DNA of 64,000 nucleotides from Salinibacterium sp. ZJ450 (GCF_011751885.2 NZ_CP061771.1:1302001-1366000), one strand, 5' to 3'; counted from the first letter of the stretch, positions 17,431 through 26,433 are shown. Notes: a model not told the origin generated them from the sequence alone. Numbers and translations are program-made.

Positions 17431-17856
17431 GTGGTTACCGATACTTTGACCTGGACGGGCCTCGTGCCCGTCCGTTCGCCCGAGACGGCGCCCTTCTGGG
17501 ATGCCGCCAATGATGGTGTCTTCCTGCTTCAGCGCTGCCCCGATTGCGGTATGACGCAGTATCACTATCGTGCACTCTGTGCGAACTGCATGTCTGACAA
17601 TGTGGAAGACTTCGCGTCTAGCGGCGATGGCACTGTGTGGACCTACTCAGTGGTCTACCGGAATAACTCCCCAAACTACGCGGACAAGACTCCGTACGTG
17701 GTCGCTCTCATCGAGCTCGAAGGCGGCGTGAAAGTCGTCTCCAATGTGGTCGGCGGCGACCCCGAGGCGGTCACGTTCGGCACTAAAGTCGAGGTGATTT
17801 TTTCGCGGACTGACGACGGCCAGGCAATACCGTTGTTCCGGGTGTCCGCGCCGTGA
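17431..17856 (+). CDS. DUF35 Zn-ribbon/OB-fold partner protein
   Basis: A 141-residue protein with an N-terminal rubredoxin-like zinc ribbon (CPDC...CANC, residues about 36-54) followed by an OB-fold (GTVWTYSVVYR through VEVIF). This is the DUF35 acyl-CoA-associated architecture. Such proteins bind the CoA ester for the adjacent thiolase-fold enzyme. Start GTG 17431 has TAGGAG upstream and lies just after the partner's stop. Its own stop overlaps the next start (GTGA at 17853). The three genes are therefore one coupled operon. Confidence 0.85.
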   Translation: MVTDTLTWTGLVPVRSPETAPFWDAANDGVFLLQRCPDCGMTQYHYRALCANCMSDNVEDFASSGDGTVWTYSVVYRNNSPNYADKTPYVVALIELEGGVKVVSNVVGGDPEAVTFGTKVEVIFSRTDDGQAIPLFRVSAP

Positions 17857-18788
17857 TCATCGACACGCACACCCACCTTCTCGACATCGGTCACTGGCCA
17901 GAGGAATGGTGGGATTGGGTCGCTCAGGATTGGGCCGGGCGAGCCCCCGGGCGGCGGCCGGAGCAGATTCGCGACCGTATCGAATCCGGGCTCATCGACC
18001 CGGATGCCCACCGGATGATCACCCGCATGAATCGGGCCGGGGTCGATGCAAGCGTTTTACTCCCAATCGACTGGGGGCCAGGCTTCACGACTGGGCGTCC
18101 GATATCGCACGCCGTGGATCAGACCTTGCGGCTCGCCCGACAGTTTCCGGGTCGGCTCATCCCTTTCGGCGGCATCGATCCTCGCCGTCAGGACGCGACC
18201 GGCACCGTTAGAGATTGGTTCGAGCGAGGCATTCGCGGCTTGAAGCTCTACCCGGGGTGTGGATGGCACCCCTCCTCAGACGAAGCAATGGAGATCTACG
18301 CGCTGGCGGTGGAATACGACGCGCCCGTCCTGTTCCACACGGGGGATCCTTTGCCGCTGATGAACACGGCCTTGTCTGACCCGATCCTGTTGCTGGATGT
18401 CGTTCGGGCGTTCCCTGCACTGCGGGTGTGGCTCGGCCACGCCGGCGCGCCGACTAGTTGGGCTGAAGCTCTCGAGGTGGCGGGCGCCGGTCCGCGCGTG
18501 CGCCTAGAGATGTCGGTATGGCTCTGGGACGACTCTGATCCGGCTGCGGAGTTGGATTTCGCACGGAAGATCTTGGAGGCGGCTGACGCTGTGGGTTGGA
18601 GCCGTCTCATGTTCGGGACGGATCATGTGTCGGGGAGTAAGGTGCGAGGTGAATCATTCCTCGACACAGTGGTTGGCAAATACCAGCGGCTGCCCGACCA
18701 CGCACGCACTCTGGGTGGGTCCATTAGTGCGGAGCAGCTGTCCTCCCTCCTGGGCGGGGTCGCGGCAGAAGATCTCGGCTTGCAATAG
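17853..18788 (+). CDS. Metal-dependent amidohydrolase (amidohydrolase_2 TIM barrel)
   Basis: A 311-residue TIM-barrel hydrolase beginning IIDTHTHLLD, with the HxH metal site. FHTGDPLP and LGHAGAP supply further histidines, and FGTDHVSG the catalytic Asp. The family (aminocarboxymuconate-semialdehyde decarboxylase/amidohydrolase_2) contains both non-oxidative decarboxylases and hydrolases, including lactonases. It is translationally coupled to the DUF35 gene, so it probably acts on the product or substrate of the aldolase-like complex. It converges on the imine-reductase-like gene, with 46 bp between the two stops. Confidence 0.85.
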   Translation: MIIDTHTHLLDIGHWPEEWWDWVAQDWAGRAPGRRPEQIRDRIESGLIDPDAHRMITRMNRAGVDASVLLPIDWGPGFTTGRPISHAVDQTLRLARQFPGRLIPFGGIDPRRQDATGTVRDWFERGIRGLKLYPGCGWHPSSDEAMEIYALAVEYDAPVLFHTGDPLPLMNTALSDPILLLDVVRAFPALRVWLGHAGAPTSWAEALEVAGAGPRVRLEMSVWLWDDSDPAAELDFARKILEAADAVGWSRLMFGTDHVSGSKVRGESFLDTVVGKYQRLPDHARTLGGSISAEQLSSLLGGVAAEDLGLQ

Positions 18789-18834
18789 ATGAGTATGCGG
18801 CCTCATTGCTTGGTGTGAACGCGATTCGAACCGG

Positions 18835-19737
18835 TCAATCCGCAGTAGTTTTTTCGGTGCCGAACGCACTCGACCCACGGATTACGGCGTGTAGTCCGGC
18901 GATGTCCTCGTTCCCGAATCCTGCGGCTATTCGCTGGTCCATCTGGGCCCTGATGTGTCGCAGTGTGGTCACGTCGATGCCGTATTTCTCTGCGTGGGCG
19001 ATCTGTCGGTCGAGGCCCGCGGACCAGAGGGTCAGCGTCATCTGGCCGCTGATGTATGTGCCGGAATCGATGAGGGCTGCCGTGCCTTCGAGCGTTTGAG
19101 CGGCCACACCGATGGCCGTGCGGCTTGCCTCGAAGTACTCCAGCATCCCCATGCCCTCGTGTTCAGCCAGGGCGGCACCGATGAGGAACCCCTCCACAGC
19201 ATGGTCGATCATGGGCTCAAGGATGTGTCCCATCGCTTTCGCTCGTCCTAGGTCTTGTCCCACGTTCGTCCAAATCCATTGCGTGCGACTGAAAACCAGA
19301 CTGGCAGCCAGAGCTACATCCTCGCTGGCACCTGCGACGTAGACAACTGCCGACGATTCGAGATCGCTGGGGTATGAGAGCAGAAGGACGTCGACGACAC
19401 GTGCGCGGTAGTTGGCGAGGCGATCACCGAGTGCGCGCGCCTCGTCCGGCGTTCCGCCCATCCATTGAAGGATGAGGCGGCCGGACAGATTGGCGCCACC
19501 GATCTCGTCCAGAAGATGGCGGGCGGCGTCGTAGTCGGAGACCGCCATTATGATCGTCTCGGACGAAGAGGCCGCGTCAACCGCCGATTCCGCGAAACGG
19601 ATTTTTAGTGGCGCGAGGCCATCGAGCCGCCCGGGGGTTCGGTTCCATACCGTGACGGAAAGACCGGCCGCGGTGAGCGCACGAACCAGCCCCGCCCCCA
19701 GATTTCCCAAGCCGATCACCGCGACGTCTGTTCCCAT
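18835..19737 (-). CDS. Imine-reductase-like NAD(P)-dependent oxidoreductase
   Basis: A 300-residue protein of the beta-hydroxyacid dehydrogenase superfamily. GLGNLG (about 9-14) binds NAD(P), and VWNRTPGR contains the Asn-Arg pair typical of NADPH users. The C-terminal segment EKYGIDVTTLRHIRAQMDQRIAAGFGNED matches the NADPH-dependent imine reductase/reductive aminase C-terminal pattern better than hydroxyisobutyrate dehydrogenase. It would reduce a cyclic imine or hydroxy-keto group, which fits a neighbourhood of amine oxidases that produce imines (inference). The start is set at ATG 19737, where the Rossmann fold begins. A 65-residue upstream extension to 19932 is probably not translated. 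Confidence 0.72.
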   Translation of the reverse strand: MGTDVAVIGLGNLGAGLVRALTAAGLSVTVWNRTPGRLDGLAPLKIRFAESAVDAASSSETIIMAVSDYDAARHLLDEIGGANLSGRLILQWMGGTPDEARALGDRLANYRARVVDVLLLSYPSDLESSAVVYVAGASEDVALAASLVFSRTQWIWTNVGQDLGRAKAMGHILEPMIDHAVEGFLIGAALAEHEGMGMLEYFEASRTAIGVAAQTLEGTAALIDSGTYISGQMTLTLWSAGLDRQIAHAEKYGIDVTTLRHIRAQMDQRIAAGFGNEDIAGLHAVIRGSSAFGTEKTTAD

Positions 19738-20049
19738 GAAACGAACGTATGCCACAACTTCCGCGTATCCCGGTCCGGCCTCTACGGTGCCGTTGGATGT
19801 TATCCGAAAGGACCAGGCACCAATTAGCACTTTCCCTATCCACGGCCCATCCCATACGCGCCTATGGTCATCGAAGGTGTCAGTCCTGTCCAACAGGATC
19901 GCGATGAGCTTCCCAGGGATTCGCGCTGACACGGCCAGCTAGGCGAACGAGACGAAGACGTCGGGCCGCATGTGCGGTGTGCTCGTCATTCGGCAGTCGA
20001 CGCAGAGCCGTTTGGCCGTTCAACTGGGCGCGGTAGAACTGGAGAACCC
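19738..20049. promoter_or_regulatory. Divergent intergenic region, imine-reductase-like / permease genes
   Basis: This 312-bp spacer between divergent genes at 19737 and 20050 must carry both promoters. The open frames that cross it lack ribosome sites. I found no clear operator or RNA structure. Confidence 0.45.
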
Positions 20050-21543
20050 ATGACCGACGTAGTTCCCACGGCTCCTCTGACGGATGCCGCGACGACCGGC
20101 AGAGAGAGCGAGCGAGGCCTGCGCGGCTCGATCGGAACGCCGAGTGTTGTGTTCATCACCTTGGCGTGTATGTCTCCCCTCACAGCGGCCGCGGGATATC
20201 TCGCGCTTGTCGTCGCCTTCGGTAACGGCGTCGGAGCTCCCTTCATGTATCTCACTGTGGGTGTCGTGGCTGCGCTCTTCGCAGTTGGTTTCCTCGCCAT
20301 GGTGAAGGACCTCGCTCGGCCCGGTGGTCTCTATGCCTATATCACGGCGGGCCTAGGCAGGCTGGTCGGTCTCGGCGCCGGCTACGTGGCGATCGTTACG
20401 TACCTCTTCGCCGAGGTCGGTCTTGCGATTTTCGGCGGCATATCACTCAGTTTTGTAGTCAGTGATGCAATGGGCGGCCCCGAGATTGCCTGGTACTGGT
20501 TCGCCCTCCTGTTTATTGTCCTGGCGACCGTGGCCGCCTACTTCAACATCTCCCTTAGCGCGAAGCTATTGAGTGCCATCCTGATTGTCGAGATCCTCTT
20601 CGTTCTGGCGTTTGACCTCGTGGTTCTGCTCAATGCTGGGCCCGCCAACTATGACGGCGCTGGCGCGTCGTTCTCGCTGTCGGGTCTGCTCTCAGGCTCT
20701 GTGGCGCTGGGCTTCTTGTTTGTGCTTTCACAATTCTCGGGCTTTGAGAGCCCGGCTCTGTACTACGAGGAGATGCGTGATCCAGTGAAGTCGGTTCCGC
20801 GCGCCACCTACTCCATCATCGTAATCATCGCCGTGATGTACTGCTTTACAGTCTGGGCAATCATCGTCGGTTTCGGGGCGTCGACCGCCCTCGAAGACAT
20901 CAGCGCCGACTCATCAGGCGCATTCGCGGTCCTTTTCTCGGATTATCTCAGTGCCGCGCTCTACAAGGTCTGTGCCATTTTCATCCAGACTGGCATCTTG
21001 GCCTCGCTGCTCGCCGGAAACAATCTGTTGAGCCGTTACATGTTCAACATGGGTGTGGACGGTGTGCTTCCGGACTTCTTGGGCCGGGCTAATAGGCGCA
21101 CCGGCTCACCCGCGACGGCGTCGGTGGCCGTCGGGGGCATTCTCTTTGCCATCGTTGTGGTGACCGCCGTTATCGGCGGAGATCCCAATCAGCTCCTCGC
21201 CCTCCTGAGCGGAACTGGCACATACGGGTTCCTCGTCTTGTTCCTGCTCGGCAGTGTCTCTGTTGTGTTCTACTTCTCGAGGAAGCGCGGCGTTCCAGCG
21301 GCCCGGCGGGCGGTTTACATCGGCACTTCACTGGTCACCGCGGGCACATTCGCCGCAGTCATCTTCTATGTCAGCAGTAACCTCAGCGTTCTTGTGGGCG
21401 AAAACGATGCTTTCGGTGTGATGCTGCAGGTGATCATCTGGGCAGCGTTCATCGTCGGAGCTGCCTACGCGACGTATTTATCGGTTCGCCGGCGTGATAT
21501 TTTCGTGCGGATCGGCCGCCAGGAAGTCCCAGAGAACATCTGA
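20050..21543 (+). CDS. APC-superfamily amino acid/amine permease
   Basis: A 497-residue integral membrane transporter with about 12-14 hydrophobic segments. It opens with GLRGSIGTPSVVFITLACMSPLTAAAGY, the first APC helix with its unwound glycine/serine-rich substrate site. FSGFESPALYYEEMRDPVKSVPRA is the typical loop after helix 6 of amino-acid/amine permeases (a GFE signature). It probably imports an amino acid such as GABA, or an amine, by proton or sodium symport. ATG 20050 follows GGAGAA. LhgO is encoded 80 bp downstream, and the two may be co-transcribed. Confidence 0.85.
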   Translation: MTDVVPTAPLTDAATTGRESERGLRGSIGTPSVVFITLACMSPLTAAAGYLALVVAFGNGVGAPFMYLTVGVVAALFAVGFLAMVKDLARPGGLYAYITAGLGRLVGLGAGYVAIVTYLFAEVGLAIFGGISLSFVVSDAMGGPEIAWYWFALLFIVLATVAAYFNISLSAKLLSAILIVEILFVLAFDLVVLLNAGPANYDGAGASFSLSGLLSGSVALGFLFVLSQFSGFESPALYYEEMRDPVKSVPRATYSIIVIIAVMYCFTVWAIIVGFGASTALEDISADSSGAFAVLFSDYLSAALYKVCAIFIQTGILASLLAGNNLLSRYMFNMGVDGVLPDFLGRANRRTGSPATASVAVGGILFAIVVVTAVIGGDPNQLLALLSGTGTYGFLVLFLLGSVSVVFYFSRKRGVPAARRAVYIGTSLVTAGTFAAVIFYVSSNLSVLVGENDAFGVMLQVIIWAAFIVGAAYATYLSVRRRDIFVRIGRQEVPENI

Positions 21544-21622
21544 TCGAGACGCTCACCGCGCCGTTCGGTCAAGAGCGGCATGGACAGGCGGCACTCATGC
21601 AGACCGGCGTACAGCCAGAGAG

Positions 21623-22861
21623 ATGATTCATGACTCGAACGTTTGGGCTCCGCGCGTGAGCGAGGCTATTGGCGTAATCGGCGGTGGGATAGTCGGTATT
21701 GCCATCGCCCGCGCACTCGTTGCCAGAGGCATAGGTGAGGTCACAGTTCTTGAGAAGGAGGAGCGCGTTGCCACTCATCAAACTGGACACAACTCAGGCG
21801 TTGTCCATGCCGGCTTGTACTACGCGCCCCGTTCGCTCAAAGCTCTGTTGTGCCAGGCCGGGCGCTCCCTCCTGTATGAGTACTGCACGCAGAAGCGTCT
21901 GCCGTACCGTGAGATCGGTAAGCTTGTCGTTGCCCTCAACGAGAACGAGCTACCTGCACTCGCAGAGATCGAGCGCCGTTCGCATCAGAATCGGGTCCCC
22001 GACCTTTCTCGCATCGAAGGGACCGAGCAGCTTCGCGAGATTGAGCCTAATGTCGCTGGCATTGCTGCCGTCCACTCGCCCCACACAGCTGTTGTGGACT
22101 ACTCGGCGATCACTGAGGCCATGTCAAATGATGTGCGTTCAGGGGGCGGGGAGGTACTGTTCGGTCACCAGGTAACTGGACTCCGGCTCGACGGCTCGCG
22201 CGTCGTAGTCACCACTCAGGTTGATGAGCGCGTTTTCGACCGGGTGATCGCGTGCGCGGGGCTGCAGTCCGATGTTGTCGCGCGCATGATCGGCGCCGAT
22301 CCTTCGCCGAAAATACTGCCTTTCCGTGGCGAGTACTGGTCGCTGGCTTCGGACCGAACGGATCTGGTGCGCGGAATGATCTATCCGGTTCCGGACCCGC
22401 GCTTTCCGTTCCTCGGCATCCACTTCACTCGGGGAATCTACAACGACGTGCAGGTCGGCCCGAACGCCGTTCCCGCCCTGGCCCGCGAGGGTTACGGGTG
22501 GCGCAACATTTCGGTGCGGGACACGTGGGAGTCGCTCCGCTGGCCGGGCGCACCAACCCTGGCACGCGAGCACTGGCGCATGGGTGTGAGCGAGATCTCC
22601 GGTTCGCTCCTCAAGCCGCTCTACCACCGACGGGCACAACGCTTTATTCCTGACTTGCGGATGCAGGACCTGTATGAACGGTCCGCCGCTGGTGTCCGGG
22701 CGCAGGCCTGGGGTCGGGACGGATCGCTCATCGATGACTTCGCCGTGGATCAAATCGGGCCTGTGACGTTGCTGCGCAATGCGCCGTCACCGGCGGCGAC
22801 GTCATCCATCGCGATCGCCGATTACGTCCTTGACCACTACCTATCTACCCTCGCCGTATGA
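21623..22861 (+). CDS. lhgO: L-2-hydroxyglutarate oxidase/dehydrogenase (LhgO-type)
   Basis: A 412-residue FAD protein of the DAO family. GVIGGGIVGIAIARAL (17-32) binds FAD, and HQTGHNSGVVHAGLYYAPRSLKA is the near-invariant LhgO signature. HTAVVDYSAITEAM and the C-terminal GRDGSLIDDF also match. It oxidises L-2-hydroxyglutarate to 2-oxoglutarate at the membrane, feeding electrons to quinone. In E. coli the substrate arises from glutarate via CsiD, but no CsiD homologue is present here. Start ATG 21623 is a choice; GTG 21656 is also possible, and the frame open back to 21494 overlaps the permease. Confidence 0.88.
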   Translation: MIHDSNVWAPRVSEAIGVIGGGIVGIAIARALVARGIGEVTVLEKEERVATHQTGHNSGVVHAGLYYAPRSLKALLCQAGRSLLYEYCTQKRLPYREIGKLVVALNENELPALAEIERRSHQNRVPDLSRIEGTEQLREIEPNVAGIAAVHSPHTAVVDYSAITEAMSNDVRSGGGEVLFGHQVTGLRLDGSRVVVTTQVDERVFDRVIACAGLQSDVVARMIGADPSPKILPFRGEYWSLASDRTDLVRGMIYPVPDPRFPFLGIHFTRGIYNDVQVGPNAVPALAREGYGWRNISVRDTWESLRWPGAPTLAREHWRMGVSEISGSLLKPLYHRRAQRFIPDLRMQDLYERSAAGVRAQAWGRDGSLIDDFAVDQIGPVTLLRNAPSPAATSSIAIADYVLDHYLSTLAV

Positions 22862-23376
22862 AGCTGCCTGCCTGGCCGCATCAAGCCGCGTCGGGAGCCA
22901 GGATGACGGAGCACGTTTCGTCACGACTTAAGTGGTGTGAACAGGATTGACCCGTGTTCACCCGGGATAGGCCGGTCGATTAAGTCGCGGACCGTCAGCA
23001 TCCATAGATTGGCTTGCCGCCTCGTTGAGGTGCCGAACTGGTCGTGTGGGGATGCCGGCGGTCCTCGCTCGTCTGGTTGGTAGCCGGCCGACTGTAACGC
23101 TGCTCGTGCAGGAGCCGCCAGCACCCATAGTCACTCACACGGTGCCCCTAGGTCTTCGCCGGCACTGAAAGTCTAAGAAAGGCTATGCACAGCATAGTTA
23201 TCACCTGGGTGTCGTCATTGCGGGCGCGGACCTGTGGCGCGATGTGGCACTCGAGCTGTGGCGTCTCAGGGTGAGACTTCCCCTGCTGAGCTGGGCGAGC
23301 GGCCCGCCGTGATTACCACAGTAGGGTGGGTTCTCGGCGGCCAGGATCAGGCTGCCCGGCCGCCGAAAATTTTTGC
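22862..23376. other. 515-bp region between lhgO and an amine oxidase gene
   Basis: There is no gene I can support. The - strand frame at 22921-23124 has a protein-like stretch (APARAALQSAGY) followed by low-quality sequence and no ribosome site, so it may be decayed DNA. A GC-rich hairpin near 23334-23366 ends the region. Genes on both sides converge here. Confidence 0.45.
23334..23366. terminator. Bidirectional terminator hairpin
   Basis: TCGGCGGCC (23334-23342) and GGCCGCCGA (23358-23366) form a perfect 9-bp stem with a 15-base loop. On the + strand it is followed by AAATTTTT. It lies 10 bp beyond the amine oxidase stop and would also end + strand transcripts from lhgO. Confidence 0.6.
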
Positions 23377-24696
23377 TTACACCGTTACGGAACGCGCGGA
23401 TTCCAGCTCGCGCACGGCCGCAAGCGCCGTCTCGATCGCGCCTTCGATCCATCCGGACCACGTCTGCGAAATCTCCGATGTTGCAAACACCACCCGGCCC
23501 TCGGCGCTGCGCGTCGCGCTGTCGAGTCGTGTGAGCTGGCCGGGACGGAAGGCGACGAGGCTGCCGCGCGCGAACTCATCCTGGACCCAGTCGTATGACT
23601 CGACGGCCACGACCTCAGCGCCGGGGAAGAGGCCATCGATCGCCTTTTGGATCGCTGCCTTGTCGGTGACGTCGAGCCTGTCGGCATCGAGGAACCCGAC
23701 GAGTACCGACGTGCCATCGGCCTGGGTGCCCATCGGTAGTAGGACCCCGATCCCCAGCTCGTACGATGAGGCGAATCCGAAAGTCGGCACATTACGTGCC
23801 TGCACGAAGAACTTGTGACCCCCACCGAGCTGGCCCTCATTGACGACGGTCTGCTTGCCCTCACTCAGGGCCGGAGAGAATTCGATGTCTCGCCAGGTGT
23901 TGAGCGGGGTGGCCATGACGATCTGCTCGGCAGTGAGCAGACGGCCGTCCCGTGTGGTCACCTCAACATGCGTGTCGATTTGCTCGATCCGCTGAACCAC
24001 TGTGTTCAGGTGCACGCGCTCGCCTGCGTCCTTGGCAAGGGCGTCGATGTACGCCTGGGCGCGGCGCGGCTTCGTGTCGGCCGCACCCCCGTAGTAGTTC
24101 CAGATGCTGTTGCCGAAGCCGGCGAACCACCGCATCATATGCAAGATGGAGAGATCCTTGGGGTCGTTGCAGTTGCAGTGAACCGCCCAAGAATTGACGA
24201 AGTCCAAGGTGGCCGGCGGAAGATTCAGTGGTGCGAAGTAGTCCGCGAACGAGACGTCAAGATCCCGGATATCCTGCTCGTCGAACGGAATGTCGAGACG
24301 CACGCGTTCGACTCCCTCGCGGAGGTGGTAAAGCGCCCGCTCGAGGCTCGCGTACTCTTCCACGGGTACGGGGCCCGCGCCGACGAACAGCTTGCCCGCC
24401 CCGCGGGTACGGAAGCCGCTAGCATCACCGGTGATCTTTATCGTCTCAATCCCGTACCGGTCCATCTCCGCCGTCATGTGCGGCTGGAAGGTCGGCGAGA
24501 AGGCGTTTCCGCCCTCGTCGATGGCGACCCCGGCGAACGTGGACGACTTGACTCGGCCTCCGACCCGGTCGCGTGCCTCTACGACGAGCACGTCGCGGCC
24601 CGCCTCGCGCAGCTCGCGAGCCGCGATGAGGCCTGCGATTCCTGCGCCGATGACGATAACGTCGGCGTCAAGTCTGCCTGCTGATGTTTCGGACAT
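23377..24696 (-). CDS. Flavin-containing amine oxidase (1)
   Basis: A 439-residue monoamine-oxidase-type flavoprotein. FAD-binding GAGIAG (17-22) is followed by VVEARDRVGGRV, the signature of the MAO/polyamine oxidase family. VMATPLNTWRDIEFSPAL and the C-terminal FATSEISQTWSGWIEGA complete the fold. It has no signal peptide. It oxidises a primary or secondary amine to an imine/aldehyde. The gene is preceded by GGGAGGAAGC. A PotD-like binding protein gene lies 152 bp upstream on the same strand, suggesting a transport-plus-oxidation unit for an amine. A second amine oxidase at 37363 shares the ATPLNTW(R/S)D(I/V)EF(S/T)PAL core, so the two are paralogues. Confidence 0.85.
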   Translation of the reverse strand: MSETSAGRLDADVIVIGAGIAGLIAARELREAGRDVLVVEARDRVGGRVKSSTFAGVAIDEGGNAFSPTFQPHMTAEMDRYGIETIKITGDASGFRTRGAGKLFVGAGPVPVEEYASLERALYHLREGVERVRLDIPFDEQDIRDLDVSFADYFAPLNLPPATLDFVNSWAVHCNCNDPKDLSILHMMRWFAGFGNSIWNYYGGAADTKPRRAQAYIDALAKDAGERVHLNTVVQRIEQIDTHVEVTTRDGRLLTAEQIVMATPLNTWRDIEFSPALSEGKQTVVNEGQLGGGHKFFVQARNVPTFGFASSYELGIGVLLPMGTQADGTSVLVGFLDADRLDVTDKAAIQKAIDGLFPGAEVVAVESYDWVQDEFARGSLVAFRPGQLTRLDSATRSAEGRVVFATSEISQTWSGWIEGAIETALAAVRELESARSVTV

Positions 24697-24848
24697 GCTG
24701 CTTCCTCCCAGATCGATGAATGCTACTCATGGCAAATTTAGGTCGTGTCGCTGTCGCGGGCTCTTGGCGTCAAACCAGCGTTCACGGGACGTCGTGGGGG
24801 ATAACCCAACAGTGCGGGCGGTGCCGATCTGCCGAGAGGGCGTGGAGG

Positions 24849-25913
24849 TCAGCCTCCGCTGGTAACCCTCGTCCACTCGTTCATCGCCTGGTCGATGTTT
24901 TCAGACCAGTAGGGCACGTCATAAGGATAGGTAACCCGGATTTTGTCCTCATGAAAGGACGGCATGAATTCCTTATATACGTCCTTGACGGCGGGCGGCT
25001 CGCCCGTCGTGGTGGGGCCGTACGGCATCATCTCGTAGAACGGATTCTGCCCCTCTGAAGTGGCGAGGTGCTGGAGGAACGCCCATTGCGCGTCCGGGTT
25101 GCTGGACCCCTTGACCGCATAGGCTCCGCCGGCTGCCACGTACAGCTTGTCCCAAAGGACAGCGATATCGGCGCCGTTCTCTGCTGCCGTAGCAGCCCTG
25201 CCGAGGTAGCAAAGGCACATCCCAAAGTCTCCAGCCTCGAGCGCAGCTACCACCTGGGTGTGCTGAGACATCAGAATGAGATCGTCTCCAAGGCGGTCGA
25301 AGATCCCTTCAACGTGATCCCATTGGATGGGAACGACATCCTCAGGAGCCACGCCATCGGCCATGAGCATTGGCTCCAATGTTCCCGCTGGGTAGTTGAA
25401 TGCAATCCGCTTACCGGGGTACTTCTCCATGTCCAAGAAGTCTTCTGGTCGCGTCGGCGGGGTATCCCCATAAAGCTTTTTGTTGTAGACCACGCCGACT
25501 GCCTGCACCATGATCGGCACCATGCACTCGTCGGTGATGTAGGCAGGGTTCACCTCGCTCAGGTCGAGGTCGGCAGGCCGCTCCTCGAAGAGCACACCGC
25601 ACTGTCCTCCGCCAACCGCCGTATCGATTTCCACAACGTCCCAAGTGGTACGGCCACCTTCAACCATTGTTCGAATCTTGGCGAAGTCGCTCGGGCTGTC
25701 AGTCACGACGTCAAAACCCGTCGCCTTTGAGAAGGGATCGATCCAACCGGCCTCCGCGGCCTTCAGTGATTCGCCACCGTAATTGACGAAGACCAGCTGC
25801 CCGCCATCCGTCTCACCCTCCGCGGTCGAGCCACCACTGTCGGCAGAACATGAAGCGAGAGTCAGCAGACAGACCATAGCCGCCGCAGTTACCGCGAGAT
25901 TGCGTGTGTACAT
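24849..25913 (-). CDS. PotD-like ABC substrate-binding lipoprotein (orphan)
   Basis: A 354-residue secreted lipoprotein with signal peptide and lipobox LASC (Cys22). The mature part is of the spermidine/putrescine (PotD) type: VFVNYGGESLKAAEAGW, then GGRTTWDVVEIDTAVGGGQCG and an AGDFGMCLCYLGRAATAAENGA segment. It is a close paralogue of the binding protein at 51614. No permease or ATPase gene lies beside it, so it probably docks on the 48641-51496 transporter or serves as a second specificity. ATG 25913 has GGAG upstream; the longer frame to 26006 is not needed. It is probably transcribed together with amine oxidase 1. Confidence 0.88.
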   Translation of the reverse strand: MYTRNLAVTAAAMVCLLTLASCSADSGGSTAEGETDGGQLVFVNYGGESLKAAEAGWIDPFSKATGFDVVTDSPSDFAKIRTMVEGGRTTWDVVEIDTAVGGGQCGVLFEERPADLDLSEVNPAYITDECMVPIMVQAVGVVYNKKLYGDTPPTRPEDFLDMEKYPGKRIAFNYPAGTLEPMLMADGVAPEDVVPIQWDHVEGIFDRLGDDLILMSQHTQVVAALEAGDFGMCLCYLGRAATAAENGADIAVLWDKLYVAAGGAYAVKGSSNPDAQWAFLQHLATSEGQNPFYEMMPYGPTTTGEPPAVKDVYKEFMPSFHEDKIRVTYPYDVPYWSENIDQAMNEWTRVTSGG

Positions 25914-26433
25914 GTTGCTCCAATTCCGTTGATGTTCGTCGTGGCCGGTCAACCGTCCACAACGATGCCCGGTCTCTCCGGGGCAGGGGGCTCGTTCAGC
26001 GGACACTGGTCTGTTGAGGACGAAGTGAGCTGTCTACAATTGCGCCGTTGGCTTCGCCTTCGCGAGTCACGCCGAGGCCGGCGACGCCCGCCGCAGTTAT
26101 GACACCGTCTGCTTCCGATGGATCGGTCTGAGCCATTGCGTCTCCATACGGTTGGCCGCTTCTCGACTGACCGAGTCGTCTTCGAAAAGCTCACGGCGTC
26201 TATGCCGGTAAGTTGCGCCATCGAGCGGTGACGGCGCAATCACCATATCCAGCGGGGCTGATGCGGTGACTGGGGATAATCACGAACGTGCCATGCCGGC
26301 GTTGAGTTCTTGACAGTCGTTGAGCATCTCCTTCTGCCCCGATGACCGTTGTGCCGCGCGATTGGTTGACCGGTTGACCCAGCGAATCAATCGAAAGACT
26401 GCGAGCCCGGTCCACCGTGTTGAGAGCCCTTTA
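25914..26433. promoter_or_regulatory. 520-bp region upstream of the orphan binding protein
   Basis: This spacer separates two - strand genes and should hold the promoter for the binding protein/amine oxidase transcript. It contains one small ORF with a ribosome site (25996-26136, listed separately). The rest shows nothing recognisable. Confidence 0.45.
25996..26136 (-). CDS. Small hypothetical ORF (46 residues)
   Basis: ATG 26136 is preceded by GGAGACGCA, a good ribosome site, and the frame runs 46 codons to 25996. The peptide (MAQTDPSEADGVITAAGVAG...) is acidic at the start, then alanine/glycine-rich, with no membrane segment. It ends 82 bp before the PotD-like gene. I do not recognise it. 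It could be a real small protein, a leader peptide or chance. Confidence 0.3.
   Translation of the reverse strand: MAQTDPSEADGVITAAGVAGLGVTREGEANGAIVDSSLRPQQTSVR

Noticed and set aside
22921-23124. 67-codon - strand ORF between lhgO and the amine oxidase
   Set aside because: A short protein-like start only, with no ribosome site and no family match; kept as unassigned DNA.
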